From Halosimplex aquaticum (GTDB lineage Archaea > Halobacteriota > Halobacteria > Halobacteriales > Haloarculaceae), in the NCBI RefSeq assembly GCF_028747785.1, contig NZ_CP118158.1, positions 3,906,001-3,970,000 of the forward strand: a DNA stretch of 64,000 nucleotides. Reading direction: 5' to 3'. Below are positions 1 to 7,869 of the stretch, piece after piece; positions within the stretch are counted from its first letter, which is position 1, and the number at the start of each line of letters is the position of its first letter. Below the pieces are notes generated by a model. That model searched no databases. It saw only the letters and a program-made list of their open reading frames with translations, and was not told the DNA's origin. The position numbers were made by a program, and so were the translations under genes.

Positions 1-317
1 ACGGGGCGCGGAGCGCCCGCCGACTGGCGCTGGCCGACGCGCTCCCGCACTCGGTACCGGTGGGGGTGTGTTCGCTCAACTGCGAGTCGGCCTGCCGGAT
101 CGCACTGGAACTACACGGGCTGGACGGCCACGTCGACGCCGTCGTCGGCCGCGACTCCCACGAACTCGTCAAGCCGGACCCGGAACCGCTGCTCTACGCC
201 GTGGAGTCGCTGGGCGCCGTGCCCGAACGCTCGCTGTTCGTCGGCGACTCGGCGTCGGACAGAGAGGCGGCAGAAGCGGCCGGCGTCGACTTCCAGTGGG
301 TCGAAGACCGGGTCTGA
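1..317 (+). CDS. HAD-family hydrolase, C-terminal part (5' end outside window)
   Basis: The open frame runs in from the left edge with no start codon in the window and ends at a TGA at 315-317, so only about 104 C-terminal residues are present. They contain a Lys-Pro-Asp-Pro stretch (motif III) and a VGDS-x-SD stretch (motif IV, Mg-binding acidic pair), in the order and spacing of phosphoglycolate phosphatase-like HAD enzymes. The nucleophile motif and cap domain would lie outside the window. Inference: a small-molecule phosphatase. The substrate cannot be told from this fragment. Confidence 0.85.
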   Translation, partial: GARSARRLALADALPHSVPVGVCSLNCESACRIALELHGLDGHVDAVVGRDSHELVKPDPEPLLYAVESLGAVPERSLFVGDSASDREAAEAAGVDFQWVEDRV

Positions 318-351
318 GCGATACCTGACCGTCACGGCGCGATACCGAGGT

Positions 352-585
352 CTACGCTTCTCGGCGGCGCTCGTACGCGAATATCGACAGTGCGGTGACG
401 ATCCAGACGACGGCGCCGACCCGGACGGCGAAGAGGACGCGGTCGGTCCAGGTCGGCAGCGCGACGACGAGCGAGAGACCGGCGACGAGCGGCGCTCCCG
501 CGATGATGGTGACCACGAAGGTGAGCTGCATCACCCGACCGTAGTCGACGCCGTCGGGATCGGTCCGCTCGACGCGCGCTGGCAC
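352..585 (-). CDS. Small two-TM haloarchaeal membrane protein (DUF5822-like)
   Basis: A 77-residue protein if it starts at the GTG at 585. The frame stays open upstream to an ATG at 651, but the segment before the GTG is basic and unlike the rest. A short polar N-terminus (about 20 residues, with an ERTDPDGVDYG-type motif) is followed by two hydrophobic helices (roughly residues 20-40 and 50-70) and a basic Arg-rich tail, which suggests a helical hairpin with both ends cytosolic. The pattern matches what I recall of the haloarchaeal DUF5822 family; function unknown. It stands convergent to the HAD gene and downstream of the alpha/beta hydrolase gene on the same strand. Confidence 0.65.
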   Translation of the reverse strand: MPARVERTDPDGVDYGRVMQLTFVVTIIAGAPLVAGLSLVVALPTWTDRVLFAVRVGAVVWIVTALSIFAYERRREA

Positions 586-660
586 GACAGGGACTTTCGG
601 CGACGGCCCCTTGAGTCTCCTGTTTTGCCCCTGCGTCCCTGCTCGCGGCACGAACCGGCG

Positions 661-1458
661 TCAGCCGTCCGTCGACCGGAGGAACTCGCCGACGGTCCGG
701 TTGAACACGTCAGGGCGCTCGGCCATCGCGAGGTGGGCGGCGTCCGGGATCTCGGCGTACTCGCCGTTCGGCAGGTTCTCCGCGAGGTACTCGTGATAGG
801 CCGGCGGCGTGAGCGAGTCGTGTTCGCCGACGACGGCGAGGGCGGGCGCGTCGATCCCGTCGAGTCGGTCGCGCACGTCGAACGCGTGGCACGTCAGAAA
901 GTCCCTGCGAGTGACCTCCCGACCGGTCGCGCGCAGTTGCGACTTCGACCGGCCGAGCGCGCGCTCGTCGGCGTCGTGGAAGAGCCGATCCTCGCCGTGC
1001 AGGAACTCGACGGCGCGGTCGAAGTCGGTGACCAGCCACTCGCGGAGGTCCTCGTGGACGGCGAGCCGCGCGCCCGTCCCGGTCAGCACGAGCGCTTCGG
1101 GGTCGAGATCGGTATCCAGGGCGACGTGCAGGACGACGGCGCCGCCAAGCGAGTTACCCACGAGCACGTCCGCGCCCGTCTCGCGCGCGACGGCGACCAC
1201 GTCCCGTCCGTACGCCGCGAGCGCGTCGGCACTCGGACCGGTGTCGACGTCCTCGGAGTCACCGTGACCGCTCAGGTCGAGAGCGGCGGCCGGATGGACT
1301 GGCCCGTCGGCGCCGTACTGGGCGGCCCACACGCGGTGCGTGGCGCCGCTCCCGTGGACGTAGAGGGCCCGGACGGTATCGGCCCCGGATTCCGCTCTCG
1401 CACCGCCGTCGGCGACCCTGTACGCCGTCTGCCGGCCGTCGTGGCGAACCGTCTCCAT
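661..1458 (-). CDS. Alpha/beta-fold hydrolase
   Basis: A 265-residue protein starting at the ATG at 1458; the frame extends upstream but that part is not protein-like. The alpha/beta hydrolase layout is clear: an oxyanion-hole HGSG near residue 35, a nucleophile elbow GNSLGG with Ser at about 103, an acidic residue in GEHDSLTP at about 214, and the catalytic His in a DAAH context at about 242. A lid-like helical insert lies between the nucleophile and the acid. Family knowledge covers esterases, haloperoxidase-like enzymes and C-C hydrolases, so the substrate is unresolved. It is monocistronic or paired with the small membrane protein downstream. Confidence 0.85.
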   Translation of the reverse strand: METVRHDGRQTAYRVADGGARAESGADTVRALYVHGSGATHRVWAAQYGADGPVHPAAALDLSGHGDSEDVDTGPSADALAAYGRDVVAVARETGADVLVGNSLGGAVVLHVALDTDLDPEALVLTGTGARLAVHEDLREWLVTDFDRAVEFLHGEDRLFHDADERALGRSKSQLRATGREVTRRDFLTCHAFDVRDRLDGIDAPALAVVGEHDSLTPPAYHEYLAENLPNGEYAEIPDAAHLAMAERPDVFNRTVGEFLRSTDG

Positions 1459-1612
1459 GGAAGACGGTCCGGCGCTGTCGGGGAAAATCCCTCGGCCGCG
1501 CCCGGCACCACAACTGTCGGCCCGGCTGACTCCCCAGACCGTTGTCAGTGTGAACCGCAATTCCACCAGTACGGCCGTAGATGCGGACGTGGAGGGGGTA
1601 TTTAGAGAAAGA

Positions 1613-1620
1613 TTTATATA
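1613..1620 (+). promoter_or_regulatory. Archaeal TATA box for the DUF7127-like/cdc48 operon
   Basis: TTTATATA, preceded by a purine-rich GAAAGA segment that can serve as BRE. Its centre lies about 29 nt before the ATG at 1646, so transcription should begin at or next to the start codon and yield a leaderless mRNA, the usual haloarchaeal form. This is the clearest promoter in the window. Confidence 0.75.
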
Positions 1621-1645
1621 CTTATCGCGCTAACTACGAGTTAGT

Positions 1646-1873
1646 ATGACTGGAAAACAGCAGCTGGCTGACGACGTCGGTCTCCGTCGGTACGACTACG
1701 GCGACGAGACCGTGCTGGCGGCGGACCTCGGTCCGGGCCGGGACGCGTCCGTGGACGTACTCGACGACGCGGTCATCGTCGTCGTCGACGACGAGCAGTA
1801 CGATCTCGACCTTGCTGGAGACGCGAAAGCGTTTATCCGCAACGGCGTCCTCACCATCGAGGTGAACGCATGA
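1646..1873 (+). CDS. Small Hsp20-like beta protein coupled to CDC48 (DUF7127-like)
   Basis: A 75-residue acidic protein. After about 15 N-terminal residues it shows alternating beta-strand patterns (ADLGPG, then a run of Val/Ile and Asp, then GVLTIEV) that resemble the last strands of the alpha-crystallin fold, including the LTIEV strand typical of Hsp20. It is far shorter than a normal Hsp20 and lacks an IXI tail. Its TGA overlaps the ATG of cdc48 by 4 nt, so the two are translationally coupled and share one leaderless promoter. Haloarchaeal genomes often carry this gene next to cdc48 (my recollection, DUF7127). Inference: an adaptor or regulator of the CDC48 unfoldase. Confidence 0.8.
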   Translation: MTGKQQLADDVGLRRYDYGDETVLAADLGPGRDASVDVLDDAVIVVVDDEQYDLDLAGDAKAFIRNGVLTIEVNA

Positions 1874-4137
1874 GACTCACTGTCAAGCCCCTGAAACAGA
1901 AGGACGCGGGTCGCGGACTCGCCGCTATCGACCGCGCGGCGATGGCCGAACTCGACCTGGAGAACGGTGACTACATCGTCATCGAGGGGAAGGAGTCCCG
2001 CGCGGTCGCGCGGGTCTGGCCCGGCTACCCCGAGGACGAGGGGCGCGGCGTCATCCGCATCGACGGTCGCCTCCGCCAGGAGGCCGACGTGGGGATCGAC
2101 GACAACGTCGACGTCGAGAAGGCCGACGTGAAGCCGGCGACCAAGGTCAGCGTCGCCCTGCCGCAGAACCTCCGCGTTCGCGGGAACGTCGGCCCGATGA
2201 TCCGCAACAACCTCAGCGGGCAGGCCGTCACGGAGGGTCAGACCGTGCCAGTCAGCTTCGGGCTCGGTCCGCTCTCCTCGATGAGCGGCCAGAAGATCCC
2301 GCTGAAGATCGCCGAGACCGACCCGTCGGGGACCGTGGTCGTCACGGACTCCACGGAGGTCGACGTGGCCGAGAAGCCCGCCGAGCAGATCCAGGAGGGC
2401 GCCGGCCCCGCCGAGGCGGGCGGCACTCCCGACATCACCTACGAGGACATCGGCGGCCTGGACGACGAGCTCGAACAGGTCCGCGAGATGATCGAGCTGC
2501 CGATGCGCCACCCGGAGCTGTTCGAGACGCTCGGCATCGAGCCGCCGAAGGGCGTGCTCCTCCACGGCCCGCCCGGCACCGGGAAGACGCTCATGGCGAA
2601 GGCCGTCGCCAACGAGATCGACGCGTACTTCACCGACATCTCCGGGCCGGAGATCATGTCGAAGTACTACGGGGAGAGCGAGGAGCAGCTCCGCGAGATC
2701 TTCGACGAGGCCGAGGAGAACTCGCCCGCCATCGTCTTCATCGACGAGATCGACTCCATCGCGCCCAAGCGCGGCGAGACCCAGGGCGACGTGGAACGAC
2801 GCGTCGTCGCACAGCTCCTGAGCCTGATGGACGGGCTGGAGTCGCGCGGCCAGGTCATCGTCATCGGCGCGACCAACCGGGTCGACGCCGTCGACCCGGC
2901 GCTGCGCCGCGGCGGTCGCTTCGACCGCGAGATCGAGATCGGCGTCCCGGACAAGAACGGCCGCAAGGAGATCCTGCAGGTCCACACCCGCGGGATGCCC
3001 CTCGTCGAGGGCATCGACCTCGACCAGTACGCCGAGAACACCCACGGCTTCGTCGGCGCGGACCTCGAGTCGCTGGCCAAGGAGTCGGCGATGAACGCGC
3101 TGCGTCGCATCAGGCCGGAACTCGACCTCGAGTCCGACCAGATCGACGCCGAAGTGCTCGAACACCTGGAAGTCACGGAAGACGACTTCAAGCAGGCGCT
3201 GAAAGGGATCGAACCGTCGGCCCTGCGCGAGGTGTTCGTCGAGGTGCCCGACGTGACCTGGGACCAGGTCGGCGGGCTCGAAGACACCAAAGAGCGCCTG
3301 CGCGAGACGATCCAGTGGCCGCTGGACTACCCCGAGGTGTTCGAGGCCATGGACATGGAGGCCGCGAAGGGCGTCCTCATGTACGGCCCGCCCGGCACGG
3401 GGAAGACCCTGCTCGCCAAGGCCATCGCCAACGAGGCCCAGTCGAACTTCATCTCGATCAAGGGTCCCGAACTGCTGAACAAGTTCGTCGGCGAGTCCGA
3501 GAAGGGCGTCCGCGAGGTGTTCGAGAAGGCCCGTGCGAACGCACCCACCGTGGTGTTCTTCGACGAGATCGACTCGATCGCCGGTGAACGCGGCGGCAAC
3601 ACCACCGACTCCGGCGTCGGCGAACGTGTCGTCTCCCAGCTGCTGACGGAGCTCGACGGCCTCGAAGAACTGGAGGACGTGGTCGTCATCGCGACCACCA
3701 ACCGGCCGGACCTCATCGACTCCGCGCTGCTGCGCCCGGGTCGACTCGACAGGCACGTTCACGTGCCCGTCCCGGACGAGGAGGCTCGCCGGAAGATCCT
3801 CGAAGTCCACACGCGGGACAAGCCGCTCGCGGACGACGTGGACCTGGACGAACTGGCCGAGCGCACCGAGGGCTACGTCGGCGCCGACATCGAAGCGGTC
3901 GCCCGCGAGGCCTCGATGGCCGCGACCCGCGAGTTCATCGCGAGCGTCGACCCCGAGGATATCGACGACTCCGTCCGCAACGTGAAGGTCACGATGGACC
4001 ACTTCGAGCACGCGCTCACCGAGGTCACCCCCAGCGTCGACGAGGAGACCAAGGAGCGCTACGAGGAGATCGAAGAGCGCTTCGGCCCCGGCGAGGCCGA
4101 GGTCGAGGAGAAGGAAGTCGGCCGCACCTTCCACTGA
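1870..4137 (+). CDS. cdc48: CDC48/VCP-type AAA+ ATPase
   Basis: A 755-residue tandem AAA+ ATPase, the full family length. Order: double-psi barrel N-domain (about 1-85), second N-subdomain (about 105-170), D1 ATPase with Walker A GPPGTGKT at 233-240 and Walker B IVFIDE at 288-293, then D2 with Walker A starting at 506 and Walker B VVFFDE at 561-566. SRH arginines are present in both rings. CDC48 unfolds proteins in the cytosol using ATP and can feed the archaeal proteasome. The C-terminus ends in a Thr-Phe-His tail, which only loosely recalls the HbYX proteasome-docking motif. The start is set by the ATGA overlap with the upstream gene. A T-rich stretch follows at 4189-4204. Confidence 0.97.
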   Translation: MRLTVKPLKQKDAGRGLAAIDRAAMAELDLENGDYIVIEGKESRAVARVWPGYPEDEGRGVIRIDGRLRQEADVGIDDNVDVEKADVKPATKVSVALPQNLRVRGNVGPMIRNNLSGQAVTEGQTVPVSFGLGPLSSMSGQKIPLKIAETDPSGTVVVTDSTEVDVAEKPAEQIQEGAGPAEAGGTPDITYEDIGGLDDELEQVREMIELPMRHPELFETLGIEPPKGVLLHGPPGTGKTLMAKAVANEIDAYFTDISGPEIMSKYYGESEEQLREIFDEAEENSPAIVFIDEIDSIAPKRGETQGDVERRVVAQLLSLMDGLESRGQVIVIGATNRVDAVDPALRRGGRFDREIEIGVPDKNGRKEILQVHTRGMPLVEGIDLDQYAENTHGFVGADLESLAKESAMNALRRIRPELDLESDQIDAEVLEHLEVTEDDFKQALKGIEPSALREVFVEVPDVTWDQVGGLEDTKERLRETIQWPLDYPEVFEAMDMEAAKGVLMYGPPGTGKTLLAKAIANEAQSNFISIKGPELLNKFVGESEKGVREVFEKARANAPTVVFFDEIDSIAGERGGNTTDSGVGERVVSQLLTELDGLEELEDVVVIATTNRPDLIDSALLRPGRLDRHVHVPVPDEEARRKILEVHTRDKPLADDVDLDELAERTEGYVGADIEAVAREASMAATREFIASVDPEDIDDSVRNVKVTMDHFEHALTEVTPSVDEETKERYEEIEERFGPGEAEVEEKEVGRTFH

Positions 4138-4186
4138 CGCGGTCGGCTGACTCCGCGGTCGCGAGCGGCGGACGGTTCTCCGCGGT

Positions 4187-4206
4187 CGTATTTTTCGCGC
4201 TTTTGC
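4187..4206 (+). terminator. T-rich termination region after cdc48
   Basis: About 50 nt after the cdc48 stop codon, an ATTTTT run and then a TTTT run sit in an otherwise GC-rich stretch. Archaeal transcription ends at such U-tracts, helped by aCPSF1, which is also encoded in this window. No strong hairpin precedes it. Confidence 0.5.
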
Positions 4207-4286
4207 ACCAGAGAGCGTCGGCGCCGCTCGACCGGGACGGCTTCGAAGCGCAACGCCATTGACCGTCGAGTCCGCAGTGTCGGGCG

Positions 4287-4841
4287 ATGAACGTCAGGGA
4301 GCACGTCCCGGCGGTGTCGGGCATCCTCTCGGTCGCCGCGCTAGCGCTCGTGTTCGCCGCGGCGCTCCAGGCCATCCCGCAGGCGCTCCTCCCACGGGCG
4401 CCCGACGCGGTGTTGCACGCGATCCCGCATCTCAACGCCGCGGTGAGCGCGGCGGCCATCGGCGCCATCGTCGTCGGCTGGCGAGCGATCCGCCGCGGCG
4501 ACGTGGCCGGACACCGCAGGGCGATGCTCGCGACGACCGCGCTGTTCGCGCTGTTCCTCGCCGCGTACCTCTACCGCGTCGCGCTCCTGGGGCCGACGAA
4601 GTTCTCCGGGCCGCCGCTGGTCGAGGGCGCGATCTACCCGGCCGTGCTGGCCATTCACATCGTCCTCGCCATCGTCTCCGTCCCGCTGGTCATCTACGTG
4701 CTCCTCCTCGCGGTGACCCGCTCGGTTCCCGAACTCAGAGAGACGCGCCACCCGACCGTCGGTCGCGTCGCCGCAGCGCTGTGGCTGGTCTCCTTCTCCC
4801 TCGGCGTCGTCGTCTACCTCATGCTGTACGTCCTGTTCTGA
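4287..4841 (+). CDS. DUF420 family membrane protein
   Basis: A 184-residue integral membrane protein with about five hydrophobic helices. Conserved His residues lie in IPHLNA, AGHRRAM and AIHIVLAI contexts, the last with the spacing seen in DUF420 proteins. DUF420 genes in many prokaryotes sit near cytochrome oxidase assembly genes and may bind haem or metal, but here the neighbours are cdc48 and a convergent hydrolase, so context adds nothing. It was probably transcribed separately, since a T-rich terminator region lies between it and cdc48. Confidence 0.85.
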   Translation: MNVREHVPAVSGILSVAALALVFAAALQAIPQALLPRAPDAVLHAIPHLNAAVSAAAIGAIVVGWRAIRRGDVAGHRRAMLATTALFALFLAAYLYRVALLGPTKFSGPPLVEGAIYPAVLAIHIVLAIVSVPLVIYVLLLAVTRSVPELRETRHPTVGRVAAALWLVSFSLGVVVYLMLYVLF

Positions 4842-4850
4842 GCGGTCCAC

Positions 4851-5573
4851 TCACTCGGGCCGGCAGTGATCGACGCGGACGGGGCCGACCAGCGCGTCCG
4901 GTCCGTCTGCGAGCGCGGCGAGCACCCACTCGACGGTCTGATCGCGTGAACTGGACGTGAAGAACTCGTGGCCGCCGTCGTAGACGACGGTCCGCTCGGC
5001 CGGTATGCGTTTTCCGATCGCCTCCACGTCGACGACAGTGTCCGTGAGCGAGCAGAAGACGACGCTGTCCTCACGGACGGGCGGGAGCCGTTCCTGCGCG
5101 TCGGCGACAGTCCGCAGGAACGCCGGCGCGATCCCGTCGGGGCCGTCGGTGAGTTGCTCCTCGGTCGCGAGGTCCCCGAGCGCGTCGGGATCCATCGGGA
5201 CCGGGATGATCGGTCGAGCGGTCGGCAGGGAGACGAGCAGCCGCTGGAGCGGACCGGACTCGCCGGCCATCCCCCACCAGGGGCTCAGGTAGACGCGCGG
5301 TGCCGCCGAGTCGAGGTGGGCGGCGACCAGTCCGCCGGTGCTGTGCGAGAGGATCCTATCGGGCTTGGTCGCGTCGTGGCGGCGCTGGGTCGGCCGGACG
5401 TACTGGGCGCCGAAGTCGTCCCCGTGGTCGGGGATCGTCCCGACGTCGACCGTGTAGCCCGCGGCGACCAGTTCGTCGATCAGCCAGCGGACGTTCTCGT
5501 GGTGCGGTCTGTTCCCCCACCCGAGGACGAAGAGGACGCGCTCGTCGCCGTCGCCGAACTCCGTGAACTCCAT
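4851..5573 (-). CDS. Alpha/beta hydrolase-fold protein
   Basis: A 240-residue protein starting at the ATG at 5573; the open frame continues far upstream in the shadow of the next gene. It opens with a beta-strand and a GWGN turn, has a SHSTGG nucleophile elbow (Ser near residue 97) and ends with a DGGHEFF histidine context, the usual Ser-Asp-His layout. The C-terminal region also has a SLTDTVVD stretch where the acidic residue is expected. Substrate unknown. Its stop lies 10 nt from the end of the convergent DUF420 gene. Confidence 0.8.
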   Translation of the reverse strand: MEFTEFGDGDERVLFVLGWGNRPHHENVRWLIDELVAAGYTVDVGTIPDHGDDFGAQYVRPTQRRHDATKPDRILSHSTGGLVAAHLDSAAPRVYLSPWWGMAGESGPLQRLLVSLPTARPIIPVPMDPDALGDLATEEQLTDGPDGIAPAFLRTVADAQERLPPVREDSVVFCSLTDTVVDVEAIGKRIPAERTVVYDGGHEFFTSSSRDQTVEWVLAALADGPDALVGPVRVDHCRPE

Positions 5574-5683
5574 GCGCGACGACTGGGGAGCGGTGCCACA
5601 AAAGTTCGGGGCCGATCCGGTGCTCCTGGCGTTCGCGTCCGGCCGTCCCCGGGCGCTCGGTCCCGCTGGCTTCCGGCGCTCGC

Positions 5684-6790
5684 TCAGTCGTCGTTCTCGG
5701 CGGGGTCGACTTCGAGGTCGCCGCCCGCGACGAGCGCCTCGAAGGCGTTGTCCTCGGCCTCCAGCGGGAAGTCGACGCGGCCGCGCTTGCGGGCCGACTC
5801 GTAGGCGCCGAAGATGATCTCGGCCGTCTTGAGGCCGTTCCGCGCGCCGAGTTCGGACTCCCGGCCCTCGCGGAGGGCGTCGACCACTTCCGCGGCGGCG
5901 CGGTCGATGTACTCGCTGCCGTACTGGCGGCCCCCGGCGTTCGCGCCGTGGAGGTCCTCGCCGTCGACGTCGAGCCCCTGCCAGTCGGCGTCGCCCGCGC
6001 GGCGGATCTCGAGCATGTTGCCCGTCTCGCTGTCGATCCGGATCTCGCCGTCGGTGCCGCGAATGACGTGCGCGGCGTCGGCGAAGCCGCTTCCCGTCCC
6101 GCCGGAGATGACGCCCTGTACCCCGGTCTCGTACTCCCAGAGCGCCCACGCCTGGTTCTCCTGGTGCATCCCGAAGCGGACGTCCTCCTCGCGGTAGTCG
6201 ATCTGGGCGATGACCCAGGCGGGTTCGGCCTCGCCGGCGAACATGCCCGTCAGGTCGACGGTGTGGGCGCCGGTGTCGTAGAGGTCGCTCCACGTGGTCT
6301 CGACGCGCTGCAGGTTCCCGATCTCGCCGTCGTCGATCAGGCGCCTGGCCTCGCGGAAGGGTTTCCCGAAGCGGCGCTGGCGGTTGAACGTCAACTGCAC
6401 GTCGCGGCGCCAGCAGGCCTGGGCCATCCGCTGGGCCGACCCCCAGGTGTGGGCCATCGGCTTCTCGGCGTGGATCGCGGAGACGACGCCGCTGCGCGCG
6501 CAGTCGACGACGACGTCCTCGTGGATCTGCGGCGGCACCGCGACAGTGACGATATCGGGCTCGACCGCGTCGAGCATCGCCTCGTAGTCCTCGAAGACGT
6601 GCTCGTCGGGGAGATCGAACGTCCGCGCGAACGCCTGCCCGTTCTCGGGAACGATGTCGGCGCAGGCGACGACCTCGCAGTCGGGCTGGTTCCCGAACGA
6701 TTCCGCGTGGCGATACCCCATCGCGAACCCCTCGACGGTAGGGTTCTCCGGGTCCGGTCCCGTTCCGATGACTGCGACCGTTTCGGTCAT
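5684..6790 (-). CDS. Gfo/Idh/MocA family oxidoreductase
   Basis: A 368-residue protein starting at the ATG at 6790. The N-terminal Rossmann fold begins VAVIGTGP (residues 6-12) and carries the family signature EKP at 109-111 (usually needed for cofactor and substrate binding). The C-terminal alpha/beta domain (about 150-345) has a DTGAHTVDL segment, matching the His-containing active-site helix. These enzymes oxidise or reduce sugars and cyclitols with NAD(P). The region between the first strand and the helix is extended by about 15 residues compared with typical members. Substrate unknown. Confidence 0.88.
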   Translation of the reverse strand: MTETVAVIGTGPDPENPTVEGFAMGYRHAESFGNQPDCEVVACADIVPENGQAFARTFDLPDEHVFEDYEAMLDAVEPDIVTVAVPPQIHEDVVVDCARSGVVSAIHAEKPMAHTWGSAQRMAQACWRRDVQLTFNRQRRFGKPFREARRLIDDGEIGNLQRVETTWSDLYDTGAHTVDLTGMFAGEAEPAWVIAQIDYREEDVRFGMHQENQAWALWEYETGVQGVISGGTGSGFADAAHVIRGTDGEIRIDSETGNMLEIRRAGDADWQGLDVDGEDLHGANAGGRQYGSEYIDRAAAEVVDALREGRESELGARNGLKTAEIIFGAYESARKRGRVDFPLEAEDNAFEALVAGGDLEVDPAENDD

Positions 6791-6811
6791 GCCCCACCAG
6801 AGTCGGAACGC

Positions 6812-6824
6812 GCAAAAGCCTCTT
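6812..6824 (-). promoter_or_regulatory. Possible TATA-like element for the Gfo/Idh/MocA gene
   Basis: On the minus strand a GGCTTTTGCG element is centred about 28 nt before the ATG at 6790, the spacing of a leaderless haloarchaeal promoter. It is a weak match to the TATA consensus. Confidence 0.35.
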
Positions 6825-6954
6825 TCGGTCGATTTCGTCACGCAGAGTCTATGTGTAGCCCGATAGTGGCAAATCGAGGCGGCCGCCGGTCGAGCTGTCA
6901 CGGGAACTGGTGGAGTCAGTTACCAAAATACGCAATCGTACCAGACGAGTTCAA

Positions 6955-6966
6955 TAAGATATATCA
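6955..6966 (+). promoter_or_regulatory. TATA-like element for the orphan gene at 7006
   Basis: AAGATATATCAC lies in an AT-rich patch (about 6925-6970), about 45 nt before the ATG at 7006. Transcription would start near 6987 and leave a short 5' leader of about 20 nt. Confidence 0.5.
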
Positions 6967-7005
6967 CTGACTTCTCACCAACGTTACAACAGCTGAGCTA
7001 TCGAC

Positions 7006-7596
7006 ATGCCTACGATAACTGTCGACGGATCCGAATTTGAGTACGAGAGACAGGCGAAGAACAGATCGGAGAGCGTCTTCGAGGCCAGAGTCATCTGCGA
7101 GTCCCGGACCGGCGAGCGGTCCATCAGGTCCTTCGAGATCGACGTGAAGGCTCGCGACGACCTCACGGCCACCCAGATAGAGACCGCGCTCGAGGAGTGG
7201 AAGCGGACCCACCCGACGCTGACGGTCGAACAGATCGTCATCGAGGAGACCAAACGCTGCGGGTTCGGCCAGCGGACCGGCGAGGCGACCGCGGACGCGT
7301 CGTCCGACGGGGCTACCGGCCAGACGCAGCCGCTGTACCGCGGCGGCGGGCGTTCTGTGCCCCGTTCACCGGTCGGGTTCGGCGACGTGCCCGTCGAGCG
7401 CGGCGAGGAGGTCACGTTCCACGTCGCGGGTCCGGACTCGTCGGTCTACGGCACCAGCAGCGGAACGGTGACCGGCGTCAAGACCGGCACCGAGGACTAC
7501 AACGTCCTCATCATCGAGACGGACTCGGGGACCAAGCGCGTCCGCGAGGACTGGATCGTCGACGAGAGCGACGACGGCGAAGACGACGACGCGTAG
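7006..7596 (+). CDS. Haloarchaeal protein of unknown function
   Basis: A 196-residue soluble acidic protein that I do not recognise. The N-terminal half (about 1-85) has alternating charged beta and alpha patterns ending in a possible two-Cys-free turn KRCGFGQ. A Gly/Ser/Gln-rich linker (about 86-120) follows, then a second small beta-rich domain (about 125-185) with repeated VTGVKTG-type turns, and a run of Asp/Glu at the end. There is no signal peptide or membrane helix. It has its own AT-rich promoter region and is convergent with the sdh operon, separated by strong inverted repeats. Two-domain architecture is inferred only from composition. Confidence 0.75.
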   Translation: MPTITVDGSEFEYERQAKNRSESVFEARVICESRTGERSIRSFEIDVKARDDLTATQIETALEEWKRTHPTLTVEQIVIEETKRCGFGQRTGEATADASSDGATGQTQPLYRGGGRSVPRSPVGFGDVPVERGEEVTFHVAGPDSSVYGTSSGTVTGVKTGTEDYNVLIIETDSGTKRVREDWIVDESDDGEDDDA

Positions 7597-7757
7597 ACGA
7601 GACAGGGTGGTTCCGGGATGTGGGGTTCCGGAACGCGGCACTGATCGTTCTCCGTGGGTGATCGTGGCGCCGTAGCCTGATCGGTTGCGCTGTGGAGTGC
7701 GTTCAGAATCAGCGGCGGCCGCGTAGCATCCGCGCGAACGAAGTGAGCGCGGTTCAT

Positions 7758-7785
7758 GCGAGCGCCTACGGCGCTCGCGCTTTTT
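7758..7785 (+). terminator. Hairpin plus T-tract after the orphan gene
   Basis: Perfect 9-bp inverted repeat GCGAGCGCC / GGCGCTCGC (7758-7766 and 7770-7778) with a 3-nt loop, followed within 2 nt by TTTTT. It has the form of an intrinsic terminator for plus-strand transcripts, although it lies about 160 nt after the stop codon of the orphan gene. Confidence 0.5.
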
Positions 7786-7788
7786 CAC

Positions 7789-7857
7789 CCATGTTTTTTG
7801 TCGGGGGTTCCCGCAGCGAGCGCAGCGAGCCAGGAAACTCCCCGACCAAAAAGATGG
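7789..7857. terminator. Long inverted repeat between convergent genes, probable bidirectional terminator
   Basis: Arms 7789-7806 and 7840-7857 pair at 16 of 18 positions. Each arm holds a T5-T6 run outside a TCGGGG/CCCCGA core, so an RNA from either strand would form a hairpin followed by U residues. It lies 13 nt from the sdhA stop codon at 7870 and can stop both the sdh operon and readthrough from the plus strand. The loop contains a GCGAGCGCAGCGAGC simple repeat common in haloarchaeal intergenic DNA. Confidence 0.55.
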
Positions 7858-7869
7858 AAACTAGATGGT

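Noticed and set aside
1696-4134. A long minus-strand open frame opposite cdc48
   Set aside because: The plus strand encodes a complete CDC48 with all ATPase motifs. The antisense frame has none.
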